Program-made: the position numbers and the translations under genes | Source: Streptomyces sp. NBC_01231 | GTDB lineage: Bacteria; Actinomycetota; Actinomycetes; Streptomycetales; Streptomycetaceae | Direction: 5' to 3' | Assembly: GCA_035999765.1 (NCBI GenBank) | Contig: CP108521.1 | Coordinates: forward strand, 7,378,001-7,442,000 | Length of the DNA: 64,000 bases | The notes under the pieces: model-generated | Told to the model about the DNA's origin: nothing | The model's input: the letters and a program-made list of their open reading frames with translations, nothing else | Database searches by the model: none | Shown: one piece after another, positions 16,251 to 25,889 of the stretch | How positions within the stretch are numbered: the first letter of the stretch is position 1 | Layout of the letters: each line of letters begins with the position of its first letter

Positions 16251-19174
16251 CCGGCCGCGTTCAGGGGGATGAGCTCCGATATGTCGGCCATGTTGGCCTC
16301 TGGGTCCGGCGCGTCGTCGGGGCCGGCCAGCGGCTGTTCGGTCCAGATGCACTTTCCCGTGGGTGTGTAGCGGGCGCCCCATCGGCCGGAGAGCGCCGTG
16401 ATCAGCTGAAGCCCTCGGCCTCCCTCGTCGGTCTCCGTCGCCCGGCGGATGCGCGGCATCGTCTGACTGCCGTCGAAGACCTCGCAGACCAGCTCGGCCG
16501 CGTACAGCAGACGCAGCCGGACCGGGCCCCTGGCGTGGCGGACGACATTGCCCACCAGCTCGCTGACCAGGAGCTCCGTGGTGGGGGCCAGATCGTCCAG
16601 GTTCCAGGCGGTGAGTTGTTCGCGGACATGACGGCGGGCCTGTCCGGCCGCTCTGGGCTCTCCGGGCAGCGGCCAGGAGGCCATCCGGTCGGAGGGCAGG
16701 GAGTGCAGGCGGGCGACGAGGAACGCCGCGTCGTCCGCCGCCTGCTGGTCGACGGGCAGGAGCCCGGCCGTCAGCGTGTCACACAGACGTTCGAGGTCCG
16801 CCGCGGTGCCGTCCTCCTGGGCCGCGCGCAGCATCCGGGCCAGCTCCCCCATGCCCTCGTCGATCTCCCGCCTCGAAGACTCGACCAGACCGTCGGTGTA
16901 GAGCACCAGCAGGCTGCCCTCGGGCACGCGCAGTTCGACCGTCTCGAACGGCGGCTCCGCGGCGCCGAGCGGCGGATCGGCCTCCGGCTCCGGGAAGTGC
17001 ACGCTCCCGTCGGGATGGACCAGGGCGGGCGGTGGGTGCCCGGCGCGGACGACGGAACAGACCCCGGTGGTGGAGTCGTAGAGCGCGTACAGGCAGGTGG
17101 CGTACGACGACTCGCCCATGCCGGAGACGATGTCGTTGAGGTGCCCCATGATCTCGTCGGGGGCAAGCTCCAGGTCGGCCAGGGTGTGGACGGCGGTGCG
17201 CAGCCGGCCCATGGTGGCCGCCTCGGGCAGGCCGTGACCCATGACGTCGCCGACGACCAGCGCGACCTGTCCGCCGGAGAGCGGGATGATGTCGTACCAG
17301 TCTCCGCCCACGTCCGCGCCCTGCCCGGCCGGGAGGTAGCGGGCGGCGGCCGTGCACGCGGGCAGGTCGGGCAGTTCCTGGGGGAGCAGACTGCGCTGGA
17401 GCTCCCGGGACCGGGTGTGCTCGGCGTCGTAGAGACGGGCCCGCTCCAGGGACTGGGCCACAAGCGCGCTGATCGTGGTGAGCAGCGCGCGTTCCTCGTC
17501 CGTGAGCAACCGCGGCCGGTCGAAGGCCACGACGCACACACCGAAGGTGTGACCGGATGCCGTCAACGGCAGGAACGCCCACGCCTGCTTGCCGGAGCGG
17601 TCCACCAGGGAGGCCAGTTCGGGGTAGCGCGCGATGAACTCCCGTGCCGACGACAGGAACAGCGGTGTGCCGGAGGCGATCGCGTCCCAGGCCGGGTCCC
17701 GCGGCGCCCGGGGGCGACTGTCGAGGATGTCGAGGAGGTCGTGCGGGTACCCCACGGCCCCGACATGGTGGAGCCGGTCGCCCTCGACGACCTGGACCAG
17801 CAGGCTCGTGGCGGCGAACGGCGGCAGCACCCGTCGGGCCACCACGTCCACGACGTCCTGTGAGGTCGTCGCCGTGGCGAGTTCCGCGGTCAGCTCCCCG
17901 ATCCGGGCCGCCCGTTCGACCGCGGCACGCTCGGTGGCCTGACGCTCCTCGGCCAGCCGGCGCTTCTCGGTGACGTCGGTGAAGTAGAGGGTGCGTCCGT
18001 CGGGACCCGGCACCAGCCGCAGGTGGTACCGCTGCCCTGAATCCTGCATGTGCACGTCGAAACCGGCGGGCTTCTCCTCGGCCGCGGCCTCCCGGCAGCG
18101 GCTCTCCAGGCCGGGAACCTCCCGAGCGGAGGGCAGGTCCCACAACCGGCGCCCGAACAACTCCTCCTCCGAGAAGCCCAGGAAACGTTCCGCCTCCAGG
18201 TTGGCGAAGGTGATCCGCCACCCGTCGTCCACGGCCAGGAAGCCGTCGCTCATGTGCCGCAGGGCCCGGCTGAGCGCGTCCCGGGCGGTCCGCGACTCGT
18301 TGCTCTCCCAGCCGACGCCGATCATCCGGAGGGGTTCGCCCTGCTCGTCGTACGTGGCCCTGCCGCGCGCCTGCGTCCAGCCGTACGTGCCGTCCAGGCG
18401 CCGCACCCGGTACTCCGCCTCGTACACGGTGTGGTCGAGGATGGCCCGCTGCGCCGCCGCGAGCGTGGGTGCCAGGTCGTCCGGGTGGACGATCCGCATC
18501 CAGTTCTCGATCTTGCCGGTGAAATCGGCCGGCCGGGTGCCGTACAGCTCCAACGCCGCCTCGTCCCAGATCAGCTCGCCGGTGCGGACGTCCCAGTCCC
18601 ACGATCCGACCTGGACCTCCTTCAGGGCCCGCCGCAGGCGCTCACCGCTCAGCTCGGTCTGCGCGGGTCCGGACGGCGGCGGCGCCTGGGCGATGCGGTC
18701 CTCGGTCCAGGCGACCACGGCCCGGAGGAAGTCCCACTGGTCCGGGGTGGGCTCGCCCCGCTCGCCCACCAGCACGGTCAGCGCCCCGATGCTGCGTCTC
18801 CCGCTGAACACGGGCAGGGCGGCGAGGCCGGTGCCGGGCCAGGTCATGCCGGCGGCGTCCGCCTCGGGCCGGGCCACGGCGGAGGTGCCGGCAGCATCGC
18901 CGGAGCTCATCGGCAGCCACACCCCACTGCCCTGATGGAGCGCGCGGGCCGGGGCCAGCGGTCCCTCCTGGTCGACGATCTCCCAGGAGCGGGTGAGACC
19001 GGGAGGGAGGCCGACAGCCGACACCAGGCGCAGCGCGGACATCGGGCCGCGCAGGTGCATGGTTCCGCCGAGTGCGCCCAGCTCGCCCACCGCATGCTGA
19101 AGCGCCAGTCGGAAGACCTCGCTCTCCGTGACACCGGGGGCCACCGTGCTGAGCAGAGCGAGCCGTGCGTTCAT
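16220..19174 (-). CDS. PAS/GAF sensor PP2C (SpoIIE-type) phosphatase with kinase-like ATPase domain
   Basis: A 984-residue cytosolic multidomain signalling protein. In order: GAF-like (about 1-165), PAS_3 (about 188-290, VGSWDWDVRTGELIW), a second PAS (about 305-420), GAF (about 430-590), SpoIIE/PP2C phosphatase (about 590-810) and an anti-sigma-type HATPase_c_2 (about 850-975, LLVSELVGNVVRHA and GGRGLQLI). The phosphatase keeps the metal-binding GADVGGDWYDI and VVGDVMGHGLPEA. Such proteins in Streptomyces regulate sigma factors by dephosphorylating anti-anti-sigma factors and phosphorylating them through the RsbW-like domain. ATG 19174 is chosen over upstream codons because the GAF region starts there. 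No sigma gene is adjacent. Confidence 0.88.
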   Translation of the reverse strand: MNARLALLSTVAPGVTESEVFRLALQHAVGELGALGGTMHLRGPMSALRLVSAVGLPPGLTRSWEIVDQEGPLAPARALHQGSGVWLPMSSGDAAGTSAVARPEADAAGMTWPGTGLAALPVFSGRRSIGALTVLVGERGEPTPDQWDFLRAVVAWTEDRIAQAPPPSGPAQTELSGERLRRALKEVQVGSWDWDVRTGELIWDEAALELYGTRPADFTGKIENWMRIVHPDDLAPTLAAAQRAILDHTVYEAEYRVRRLDGTYGWTQARGRATYDEQGEPLRMIGVGWESNESRTARDALSRALRHMSDGFLAVDDGWRITFANLEAERFLGFSEEELFGRRLWDLPSAREVPGLESRCREAAAEEKPAGFDVHMQDSGQRYHLRLVPGPDGRTLYFTDVTEKRRLAEERQATERAAVERAARIGELTAELATATTSQDVVDVVARRVLPPFAATSLLVQVVEGDRLHHVGAVGYPHDLLDILDSRPRAPRDPAWDAIASGTPLFLSSAREFIARYPELASLVDRSGKQAWAFLPLTASGHTFGVCVVAFDRPRLLTDEERALLTTISALVAQSLERARLYDAEHTRSRELQRSLLPQELPDLPACTAAARYLPAGQGADVGGDWYDIIPLSGGQVALVVGDVMGHGLPEAATMGRLRTAVHTLADLELAPDEIMGHLNDIVSGMGESSYATCLYALYDSTTGVCSVVRAGHPPPALVHPDGSVHFPEPEADPPLGAAEPPFETVELRVPEGSLLVLYTDGLVESSRREIDEGMGELARMLRAAQEDGTAADLERLCDTLTAGLLPVDQQAADDAAFLVARLHSLPSDRMASWPLPGEPRAAGQARRHVREQLTAWNLDDLAPTTELLVSELVGNVVRHARGPVRLRLLYAAELVCEVFDGSQTMPRIRRATETDEGGRGLQLITALSGRWGARYTPTGKCIWTEQPLAGPDDAPDPEANMADISELIPLNAAGFDGDWNALL

Positions 19175-19377
19175 GCAGGGAACGTATCGTTCCCGTTCTT
19201 GTTCGAAACCTGTTTCACAGATTCTCACCGGCGCTCACCCGTCGTGACCATGCATCAACAGATCGGAGAACGCCGCGAGTTGTTGAAAGGGGGACCGTGT
19301 AGCGTGCCGCCGCTGGGGCAGGTCTCCGATCATGGACGGAGGCCCAGCGTGTCTCCCCCGACCCTCTGAGGAGCGGC

Positions 19378-20460
19378 ATGGACATCGGCGTTTTCATCCC
19401 CATCGGCAACAACGGCTGGCTCATATCGAAGAGCTCGCCGCAGTACCTGCCGACCTTCGAACTGAACAAGGCGGTCGTGCAGAAGGCCGAGGAACACGGA
19501 TTCGACTTCGCCCTCTCGATGATCAAGCTCAAGGGGTTCGGCGGCGACACGGAGTTCTGGGACCACTGCCTGGAGTCGTTCACCCTCATGGCAGGCCTGG
19601 CCGCCGTGACGGAGCGGATCAAGTTGTACGCCTCCACGCCGATCCTCGCACTGCCGCCGGCGATCGTCGCGCGCATGGCGGTCACGGTCGACTCCATCGC
19701 CCCCGGGCGCTTCGGCGTCAACATCGTCACCGGCTGGGCGCCCGGCGAGTACGCGCAGATGGGCCTGTGGCCCGGGGACGAGCACTTCGGCAACCGCTAC
19801 GCCCGGGCCGTCGAGTACGTCACCGTGATGAAGGAGCTGTGGAGCGAGGGCGTCAGCGACTTCAAGGGCGAGTTCTACGAGATGGACGACTGCGTGCTGT
19901 CCCCGCGACCGGCGAACGGGCACATCGACATCGTCGCCGCCGGGCAGAGCAGCACCGGGATGCGGTTCGCCGCCGAGCACGCCGACTACAACTTCATCCT
20001 GGGCAGCGGCGTCAACACCCCGCTCGCGATCTCGGGCACCACGGCGGCCCTCGTCGAGGAGACGAGCAGGACCGGCCGCGACGTCGGGGCGCTGTCGCTG
20101 TTCATGGTCGTCGCCGACGAGACCGACGAGGCGGCCCGCGCGAAGTGGCAGGACTACCACGACAACGCCGACCACGCGGCACTGGCGTACATGGCGGGGG
20201 AGTCGGCGACGGACACGACGGCCGACGACTCCTCCACCGCCCGGACCATCTCGCTGCCCGAGGGCGCCGTGAACTTCAACATGGGCACCCTCGTCGGCTC
20301 GTACGAGACCGTCGCGGGCATGCTCGACGAGATCGCCGAAGTCCCCGGCACCAAGGGGATCATGCTCGTCTTCGACGACTTCCTCGAAGGACTCGAGAGC
20401 TTCGGCACGCGCATCCAGCCGCTGATGAGGTCCCGGTCGGGACGGTCGACCGCGGCCTGA
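19378..20460 (+). CDS. rutA: RutA-like pyrimidine monooxygenase, orphan
   Basis: A 360-residue FMN-dependent luciferase-family monooxygenase. It follows RutA along its whole length, for example [40 protein letters not shown] and [20 protein letters not shown]. RutA opens the uracil or thymine ring between N3 and C4 using O2 and a reduced flavin. ATG 19378 follows GAGGAG by 5 nt. The other rut genes (rutB-rutG) are not next to it: upstream is the PAS phosphatase and downstream is miaB. It may therefore work with partners elsewhere or on another substrate. Confidence 0.88.
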   Translation: MDIGVFIPIGNNGWLISKSSPQYLPTFELNKAVVQKAEEHGFDFALSMIKLKGFGGDTEFWDHCLESFTLMAGLAAVTERIKLYASTPILALPPAIVARMAVTVDSIAPGRFGVNIVTGWAPGEYAQMGLWPGDEHFGNRYARAVEYVTVMKELWSEGVSDFKGEFYEMDDCVLSPRPANGHIDIVAAGQSSTGMRFAAEHADYNFILGSGVNTPLAISGTTAALVEETSRTGRDVGALSLFMVVADETDEAARAKWQDYHDNADHAALAYMAGESATDTTADDSSTARTISLPEGAVNFNMGTLVGSYETVAGMLDEIAEVPGTKGIMLVFDDFLEGLESFGTRIQPLMRSRSGRSTAA

Positions 20461-20468
20461 GACTCCGG

Positions 20469-20477
20469 TTGTCCACA
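20469..20477 (+). promoter_or_regulatory. DnaA-box-like nonamer upstream of miaB
   Basis: TTGTCCACA matches the preferred streptomycete DnaA box exactly, in the short gap between rutA and miaB. A single box is common by chance or as a DnaA titration/regulatory site; it is not an origin. Confidence 0.35.
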
Positions 20478-20506
20478 GGGCGACCGAAGCCACTTCCGGC
20501 ACCGCC

Positions 20507-20512
20507 TACCCT
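20507..20512 (+). promoter_or_regulatory. -10 hexamer placing miaB on a leaderless transcript
   Basis: TACCCT ends 6 nt before the miaB ATG, and no Shine-Dalgarno sequence is present. Transcription would start at or beside the start codon. No clear -35 is visible. Confidence 0.45.
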
Positions 20513-20518
20513 TGTCAC

Positions 20519-22036
20519 ATGAGCAGCAGCGACCGGAGCCAGGCAGTGGGCGTGAAGACATACGAGGTGCGTACCTACGGGTGCCAGATGAACGTCCACG
20601 ATTCCGAGCGATTGTCCGGGCTGCTCGAAGACGCCGGTTATGTACGAGCCCCCGAGGGGTCGGACGGCGACGCGGATGTCGTGGTCTTCAACACCTGCGC
20701 GGTGCGGGAGAACGCGGACAACCGGCTGTACGGCAACCTCGGCCGCCTCGCCCCGAGGAAGGCCTCACGACCCGGCATGCAGATCGCGGTCGGCGGTTGT
20801 CTGGCGCAGAAGGACCGCGACACCATCGTGAAGAAGGCACCCTGGGTGGACGTCGTCTTCGGCACGCACAACATCGGCAAGCTGCCGGTCCTGCTGGAGC
20901 GCGCCCGCGTCCAGGAGGAGGCGCAGGTCGAGATCGCCGAGTCCCTTGAGGCGTTCCCGTCCACTCTGCCGACGCGGCGCGAGAGCGCGTACGCCGCCTG
21001 GGTGTCGATCTCCGTCGGCTGCAACAACACCTGCACCTTCTGCATCGTCCCGGCCCTGCGCGGCAAGGAGAAGGACCGCCGCCCGGGAGACGTTCTCGCC
21101 GAGGTCGAGGCCCTGGTCGCCGAGGGCGTTTGTGAGATCACCCTGCTCGGCCAGAACGTCAACGCGTACGGCTCCGACATCGGTGACCGCGAGGCCTTCA
21201 GCAAGCTGCTGCGCGCCTGCGGGAACATCGCGGGCCTGGAGCGCGTCCGCTTCACCTCCCCGCACCCGCGCGACTTCACCGACGACGTCATCTCGGCCAT
21301 GGCCGAAACGCCGAACGTGATGCCGCAGCTGCACATGCCCCTGCAGTCCGGTTCGGACACGGTCCTGAAGGCGATGCGCCGTTCCTACCGCCAGGACCGC
21401 TACCTGGGGATCATCGAGAAGGTCCGCGCCGCCATCCCGCACGCGGCGATCACCACCGACATCATCGTGGGCTTCCCCGGCGAGACCGAGGAGGACTTCG
21501 AGCAGACCCTGCACGTCGTGCGCGAGGCGCGGTTCGCGCAGGCGTTCACCTTCCAGTACTCCAAGCGGCCCGGCACTCCGGCCGCGACGATGGACGACCA
21601 GATTCCCAAGGAGGTCGTCCAGGCGCGCTACGAGCGCCTCGTCGCCCTCCAGGAGGAGATCTCCTGGGACGAGAACAAGAAGCAGGTCGGCCGCACCCTC
21701 GACCTCATGGTCGCCGAGGGTGAGGGCCGCAAGGACGGCGCCACCCACCGCCTCTCCGGCCGCGCCCCCGACAACCGTCTCGTGCACTTCACCAAGCCGG
21801 ACCAGGACGTCCGCCCCGGTGACGTCGTCACGGTCGAGATCACGTACGCCGCTCCGCACCACCTCCTCGCCGAAGGCGCCGTCCTCGGCGTGCGTCGCAC
21901 CCGCGCGGGCGACGCGTGGGAGAAGCGCAACGCGGAGCAGGCCGCGAAGCCGGCGGGTGTGCTGCTCGGCCTCCCGAAGATCGGGGTGCCGGCACCGCTG
22001 CCCGTCGCGACGGGCAGCGGCTGCGGCTGCGACTGA
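20519..22036 (+). CDS. miaB: tRNA-2-methylthio-N6-dimethylallyladenosine synthase MiaB
   Basis: A 505-residue radical-SAM methylthiotransferase that adds the methylthio group to position 2 of i6A37 in tRNAs reading UNN codons. The N-terminal MTTase domain has the three cluster cysteines ([22 protein letters not shown]). The radical-SAM motif CNNTCTFC is near residue 167. A TRAM domain lies at about residues 390-460. The C-terminus is Cys-rich (GSGCGCD). GTG 20549 is an alternative start. It acts after MiaA, encoded 2.3 kb downstream. Confidence 0.96.
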   Translation: MSSSDRSQAVGVKTYEVRTYGCQMNVHDSERLSGLLEDAGYVRAPEGSDGDADVVVFNTCAVRENADNRLYGNLGRLAPRKASRPGMQIAVGGCLAQKDRDTIVKKAPWVDVVFGTHNIGKLPVLLERARVQEEAQVEIAESLEAFPSTLPTRRESAYAAWVSISVGCNNTCTFCIVPALRGKEKDRRPGDVLAEVEALVAEGVCEITLLGQNVNAYGSDIGDREAFSKLLRACGNIAGLERVRFTSPHPRDFTDDVISAMAETPNVMPQLHMPLQSGSDTVLKAMRRSYRQDRYLGIIEKVRAAIPHAAITTDIIVGFPGETEEDFEQTLHVVREARFAQAFTFQYSKRPGTPAATMDDQIPKEVVQARYERLVALQEEISWDENKKQVGRTLDLMVAEGEGRKDGATHRLSGRAPDNRLVHFTKPDQDVRPGDVVTVEITYAAPHHLLAEGAVLGVRRTRAGDAWEKRNAEQAAKPAGVLLGLPKIGVPAPLPVATGSGCGCD

Positions 22037-22077
22037 CCGAACACGGCCGGATGTCCTGACCGCGTACGCTGCCGATC

Positions 22078-22875
22078 ATGCTTGTCGCCGCCGCAGTCTG
22101 CCCCTGCCCGCCCCTCCTGGTGCCCGACATCGCCGTGGGTGCCGCGTCCGAGCTGGATGGTGCGCGTGCCGCGTGCACGGACGCGCTCGGTGTTCTCGCC
22201 GCCGCCAGGCCGGACCGGCTCGTCGTCGTCGGTCCCGCCGACAAGAGTGGACGCGGCCCGCATCCGCAGGGCGCACGGGGATCGTTCCAGGGGTTCGGCG
22301 TGGATCTGGGCGTACGCCTTGGGACAGTTGAGGGCGCGGGCGACAGCGCGGGCAAGGGTGCCGGCAAGGGCGCGGCTGAGGGTTCGGGACAGAGTGAGGA
22401 AGAGGGCGGGGCGAGGAACGAGGCGCCCGAGCGTTCGCTTCCGCACTCGCTCGCGGTGGCCGCGTGGCTGCTGGAGCGCACCGGGTGGTCCTACGCCCCG
22501 GTCGAGGGACTCGGCGTGGGGGAACCTCTCGCGCCCGAGCGGTGTATCCAAGTCGGAAGGGACATCGCCGCTGGGGACGAGCGGGTGGCGCTGCTGGTGC
22601 TGGGCGACGCCAGTGCCTGCCGCACGCTCAAGGCCCCCGGCTACTTCGACGAGCGCGCGGCACCCTTCGACGCCGAGGTCGCGCGTGCGCTGGGCGCGGC
22701 GGATGTGGCGGCCCTGCACTCACTGGACGCCGAGCTGGCGTACGAACTGAAGGCCTCCGGCCGGGCCCCCTGGCAGGTCCTGGCGGGCGCGGCCGAGGGC
22801 GCGGGACTGGGCGGCACCCTGCTGTACGAGGACGCGCCGTACGGCGTGGGATACGTGGTCGCGACCTGGTCCTGA
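22078..22875 (+). CDS. Class III extradiol dioxygenase subunit B-like protein
   Basis: A 265-residue protein conserved next to miaB/miaA/dapF in streptomycetes. The N-terminus (MLVAAAVCPCPPLLVPDIAV) and C-terminus (GTLLYEDAPYGVGYVVATW) resemble the class III extradiol dioxygenase LigB fold (MEMO/AMMECR-like relatives). Catalytic metal ligands are not obvious, so enzymatic activity is uncertain. A low-complexity Gly/Ala/Glu insertion of about 35 residues (about 83-118) interrupts the fold. TACGCT ends 7 nt before the ATG, suggesting a leaderless mRNA. Function unknown. Confidence 0.7.
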   Translation: MLVAAAVCPCPPLLVPDIAVGAASELDGARAACTDALGVLAAARPDRLVVVGPADKSGRGPHPQGARGSFQGFGVDLGVRLGTVEGAGDSAGKGAGKGAAEGSGQSEEEGGARNEAPERSLPHSLAVAAWLLERTGWSYAPVEGLGVGEPLAPERCIQVGRDIAAGDERVALLVLGDASACRTLKAPGYFDERAAPFDAEVARALGAADVAALHSLDAELAYELKASGRAPWQVLAGAAEGAGLGGTLLYEDAPYGVGYVVATWS

Positions 22876-23448
22876 CGCCGAGGGCCGCTGGACCGAGGCG
22901 GATGCGGATCTGGAAGGAGCGGCCGGGAGGCCGCCCGGACCCGAAAGCCGGGGAACTGCCCAGATCCGGCGGACCCGGCGGTCCCAGCGGACCTGCGGGC
23001 CCTACGGGCGATTGCGAGTCTGCGAGTCGTCGACGCACTGGAGCCCTGGAGAGCCGAGAACGAGACTCCGAGCGCGACGGGCCGACAGGCTCGACACGGC
23101 TGCCGTACGGGGCGGGCTGACGTGGGCAGGGATGCCCGCCGCTAGAGGCCAGGCTTGTGGCTGGTCAGCGCCCGGAGACGGCTGACGGCAGTCCGGACAC
23201 CGTTGCCGTACGCCGGATGGAGCCGGGGCATGCCCGCACACGGCTGGCCTGCGTCCGGACGCCGTTGGCGGGCGGACAGGCGCAGATGCCGTCGCCGGTG
23301 TCTGGCGCGACCTCACCCGTCTGCGCCGGCCGTAGGCCCGGAGCGGACGGTGGGCGGGGCCCCTCCGGACCAGGCCGGCCGAGGAACGGACGCGGCGGAC
23401 GGCCGGGAGCGTGGTGTTCCGCGGCCGTCCGCCGATACGCCGTGCCGT
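22876..23448. other. Intergenic region with degenerate repeats, no gene recognised
   Basis: 573 nt between a plus-strand and a minus-strand gene. Short frames on both strands are rich in Arg/Pro/Ser and lack family resemblance. A degenerate duplication is visible: gtccggac-a/g-ccgttg occurs at 23191-23205 and 23253-23267, within longer similar stretches 62 bp apart. No terminator or promoter was clear to me. Confidence 0.55.
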
Positions 23449-23787
23449 TCAGGAAGCCGGCGGGGGCGAGGCGGGCGGCGGCGAATCTGACGGCGGCGAG
23501 GCCGGAGGCGTGCCCTTCTCACCGCCGAGGCCGCTGCCGGTGCCAGTACCAGTACCCGTGTCACCCGGGTCCGTGCCGTCCTTGTGCGCGAGACGGTCCA
23601 TGGCGCCCTTGGCCTTGCCCGTGCCGGCCTGGATCTTGCCGCTGTACTTGCCCTTGGTCTTCTCGTCGACGACCTTCGCCGCCTTGTCGAGACCGCGCTC
23701 GACCGTGTCGCCGTGCTGCTTCGCGAGGCCGGAGACCTTCTCCTTGGCTGGGCTGATCTTGGCCTTCACATTGTCCAGGAAACCCAT
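23449..23787 (-). CDS. Rv0909/MT0933-family antitoxin-like small protein
   Basis: A 112-residue protein. The N-terminal 70 residues (MGFLDNVKAKISPAKEKVSG, then HGDTVERGLDKAAKVVDEKT) match the actinobacterial MT0933-like antitoxin family. The tail is a Gly/Thr then Pro/Ser-rich low-complexity segment. It is preceded by AGGTGG 4 nt before the ATG. No partner toxin gene is adjacent, so a role as antitoxin is doubtful in this genome; these proteins also look like small stress or LEA-type helical proteins. Confidence 0.75.
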   Translation of the reverse strand: MGFLDNVKAKISPAKEKVSGLAKQHGDTVERGLDKAAKVVDEKTKGKYSGKIQAGTGKAKGAMDRLAHKDGTDPGDTGTGTGTGSGLGGEKGTPPASPPSDSPPPASPPPAS

Positions 23788-23820
23788 GGTCCACCTTCCC
23801 TGGCGTGCGCCAGCGGGCGA

Positions 23821-24108
23821 TTACGTGCGGGCGCTTTCCCCGGCCCCGCTGTCGGCAGCCTCCTCGGCGGACTGCTGCTTGGGGATCTCGACGCCATCGC
23901 CCGTGGTGTCCTCGGCGGGCGGCGTCGCCGTTTCCTCCACCGAGTCCTCGGTCTTGGCGTCGGCCTTGGCCTCGGTCTCCGTCGACCCCTTCGCCTCCGC
24001 CGCCTCCTGGGCCGCGGGCTCGGGCGTCGATACGTCGGCCTGCGCCTCGGCCGTTGCCGACTTCTCCGTGGTCTTCGACCTTCGGAAAAGTCGTGCGAAA
24101 ACGCCCAT
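23821..24108 (-). CDS. Small acidic Ala/Glu-rich protein, function unknown
   Basis: A 95-residue protein. It begins with a basic amphipathic segment (MGVFARLFRRSKTTEK), followed by an Ala/Glu/Thr-rich acidic, probably disordered tail. ATG 24108 has GGAG 7 nt upstream. I recall similar streptomycete proteins annotated loosely as 'gliding motility' proteins, but nothing in the sequence supports a function. It lies 33 nt upstream of the antitoxin-like gene and probably shares its operon. Confidence 0.65.
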   Translation of the reverse strand: MGVFARLFRRSKTTEKSATAEAQADVSTPEPAAQEAAEAKGSTETEAKADAKTEDSVEETATPPAEDTTGDGVEIPKQQSAEEAADSGAGESART

Positions 24109-24291
24109 ATCCACTCCATACGTTACTCGTGCGGGCGAAATCCCGCGTCGTCCGGTGCGTCCGATTGCGCCGCCCGGGTCGCCGCCTCTGTGCTCGGGCG
24201 GCGGAAGACCTCGCAACTGGGAACGACCTTCGCCCCGGACCGTCACGTAACTCGTTCGAGGCCACTGGTCGAGGTTTGCGAGACTGGGGCG

Positions 24292-25230
24292 GTGAGAAGT
24301 GCACCCCCCGCCCCCCGCGTCATCGCCGTCGTCGGACCGACCGCGGCCGGAAAGTCCGATCTGGGCGTGTTCCTGGCCCAGCGGCTCGGCGGCGAGGTCG
24401 TCAACGCCGACTCCATGCAGCTCTACCGAGGGATGGACATCGGCACCGCCAAGCTGACGCCCGAGGAGCGTGCAGGCGTACCGCACCACCTCTTGGATAT
24501 CTGGGACATCACGGTCACCGCGTCCGTCGCCGAGTACCAGAGGCTGTCCCGTGCCCGAATCGACACCCTGCTCGACGAGGGCCGCTGGCCGATCCTGGTC
24601 GGCGGTTCCGGTCTGTACGTCCGCGGGGCCGTCGACAACCTGGAGTTCCCCGGCACCGACCCCGACGTCAGGGCCCGGCTCGAGGACGAGCTCGCCCTGC
24701 GCGGCTCCGGCGCGCTGCATGCCCGCCTGTCCGCCGCCGACCCGGAGGCCGCGAACGCGATCCTGCCCAGCAACGGCCGCCGTATCGTCCGGGCCCTCGA
24801 AGTGATCGAGATCACCGGTCGGCCCTTCACCGCCAACCTCCCCGGCCATGACTCCGTCTACGACACCGTCCAGATCGGCGTCGACGTGGCGCGCCCGGAA
24901 CTCGACGAGCGCATCGCGCGCCGGGTCGACCGGATGTGGGAGGCCGGGCTCGTGGAGGAAGTGCGCGCACTGGAGGCGCAGGGGCTGCGCGAGGGGCGTA
25001 CGGCGTCGCGCGCGCTCGGGTATCAGCAGGTGCTCGCGGCGCTCACCGGGGAGTGCACCATGGAAGAGGCGCGGGCCGAGACGATTCGTGCCACCAAGCG
25101 CTTCGCGCGCCGTCAGGATTCATGGTTCAGGCGCGATCCGCGGGTGCACTGGTTGAGTGGGGCTGCGGCGGATCTCACAGAACTTCCGCAGGTGGCGCTG
25201 GCGCTGGTCGAACGACCGGTTACAGCCTGA
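24292..25230 (+). CDS. miaA: tRNA dimethylallyltransferase MiaA
   Basis: A 312-residue enzyme that transfers dimethylallyl from DMAPP to N6 of A37 in tRNA. The P-loop VVGPTAAGKSDLGVFLA is at residues 12-28. The family motifs EVVNADSMQLYRGMDIGTAK, VPHHLLDI and LPSNGRRIVRALEV follow, and TASRALGYQQVL is near the C-terminus. GTG 24292 is chosen because the domain begins immediately; the frame stays open far upstream. It supplies the substrate for MiaB, encoded upstream. Confidence 0.95.
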   Translation: MRSAPPAPRVIAVVGPTAAGKSDLGVFLAQRLGGEVVNADSMQLYRGMDIGTAKLTPEERAGVPHHLLDIWDITVTASVAEYQRLSRARIDTLLDEGRWPILVGGSGLYVRGAVDNLEFPGTDPDVRARLEDELALRGSGALHARLSAADPEAANAILPSNGRRIVRALEVIEITGRPFTANLPGHDSVYDTVQIGVDVARPELDERIARRVDRMWEAGLVEEVRALEAQGLREGRTASRALGYQQVLAALTGECTMEEARAETIRATKRFARRQDSWFRRDPRVHWLSGAAADLTELPQVALALVERPVTA

Positions 25231-25338
25231 TCACGTCATGGCATCGGGACGCTCCGGCCGTCATCGCGGCCTCCGGTGCCGTGCCATCATCGAGCTTCGA
25301 TCGACCAAGTGGAGTCCAAGTTGGGAGGGCGCGTGGCG

Positions 25339-25842
25339 ATGGAGGCCGGCCCTCGCAACACCGCACAAGGCACCGAACACCTCACCGCGGAGAGCGGCGA
25401 ACCGGAGCAGGACGAAACTCGTCTGATCTCCGACGGACCCGACGAGACACCGGACGGGGTGACTGCCGACGGCCCCGAGCCGGAGGAGATGTTCCCCGGC
25501 GGCCCGGAGGTCGAGGTCGAGCTCCGTCCGCAGCGCCGGCTGCGCATGTGGCAGCTGGCCCCCATCGTGAGCCTCGCCGCGGTCGGCTCCCTGATGTTCG
25601 CCTTCCCGCTCGCCTTCGACTTCGGCGACAGCGGGGCCGTGATCGCCATGCTGGGACTGCTGATCTGCTCGTGTGCGGCCGGCTGGGGCATGATGGCCGC
25701 CCGCCGCGTGGGTTACACGTGGCCCGGGCTGCCGCAGCGCGGTTCCGGTCGCCGCCCGGACTGGCGCGTGGTGATCGCCTACGTCGTGCTGGTCGCCGCC
25801 GTGGTCGTGCTCGCCGTCTGGCGCGTGGCCCGGCTGCGCTGA
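25339..25842 (+). CDS. Small membrane protein, function unknown
   Basis: A 167-residue protein with an acidic disordered N-terminal half (about residues 1-60). Two hydrophobic segments follow at about residues 70-90 and 95-115 (VIAMLGLLICSCAAGWGMMA), with a third at about 140-160 (VVIAYVVLVAAVVVLAVW). GGGAGG is 9 nt before ATG 25339; GTG 25333 is closer and less likely. It sits between miaA and dapF, a position conserved in Streptomyces as I recall. Confidence 0.65.
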   Translation: MEAGPRNTAQGTEHLTAESGEPEQDETRLISDGPDETPDGVTADGPEPEEMFPGGPEVEVELRPQRRLRMWQLAPIVSLAAVGSLMFAFPLAFDFGDSGAVIAMLGLLICSCAAGWGMMAARRVGYTWPGLPQRGSGRRPDWRVVIAYVVLVAAVVVLAVWRVARLR

Positions 25843-25889
25843 TCCCCACGCGCGCGGGGGGTGTCGTACCCACCCCGTACGATCGAGGA

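Noticed and set aside
23449..24108. A toxin-antitoxin module at the MT0933-like gene
   Set aside because: The neighbour is a disordered acidic protein and not a recognisable toxin; no second candidate is adjacent.
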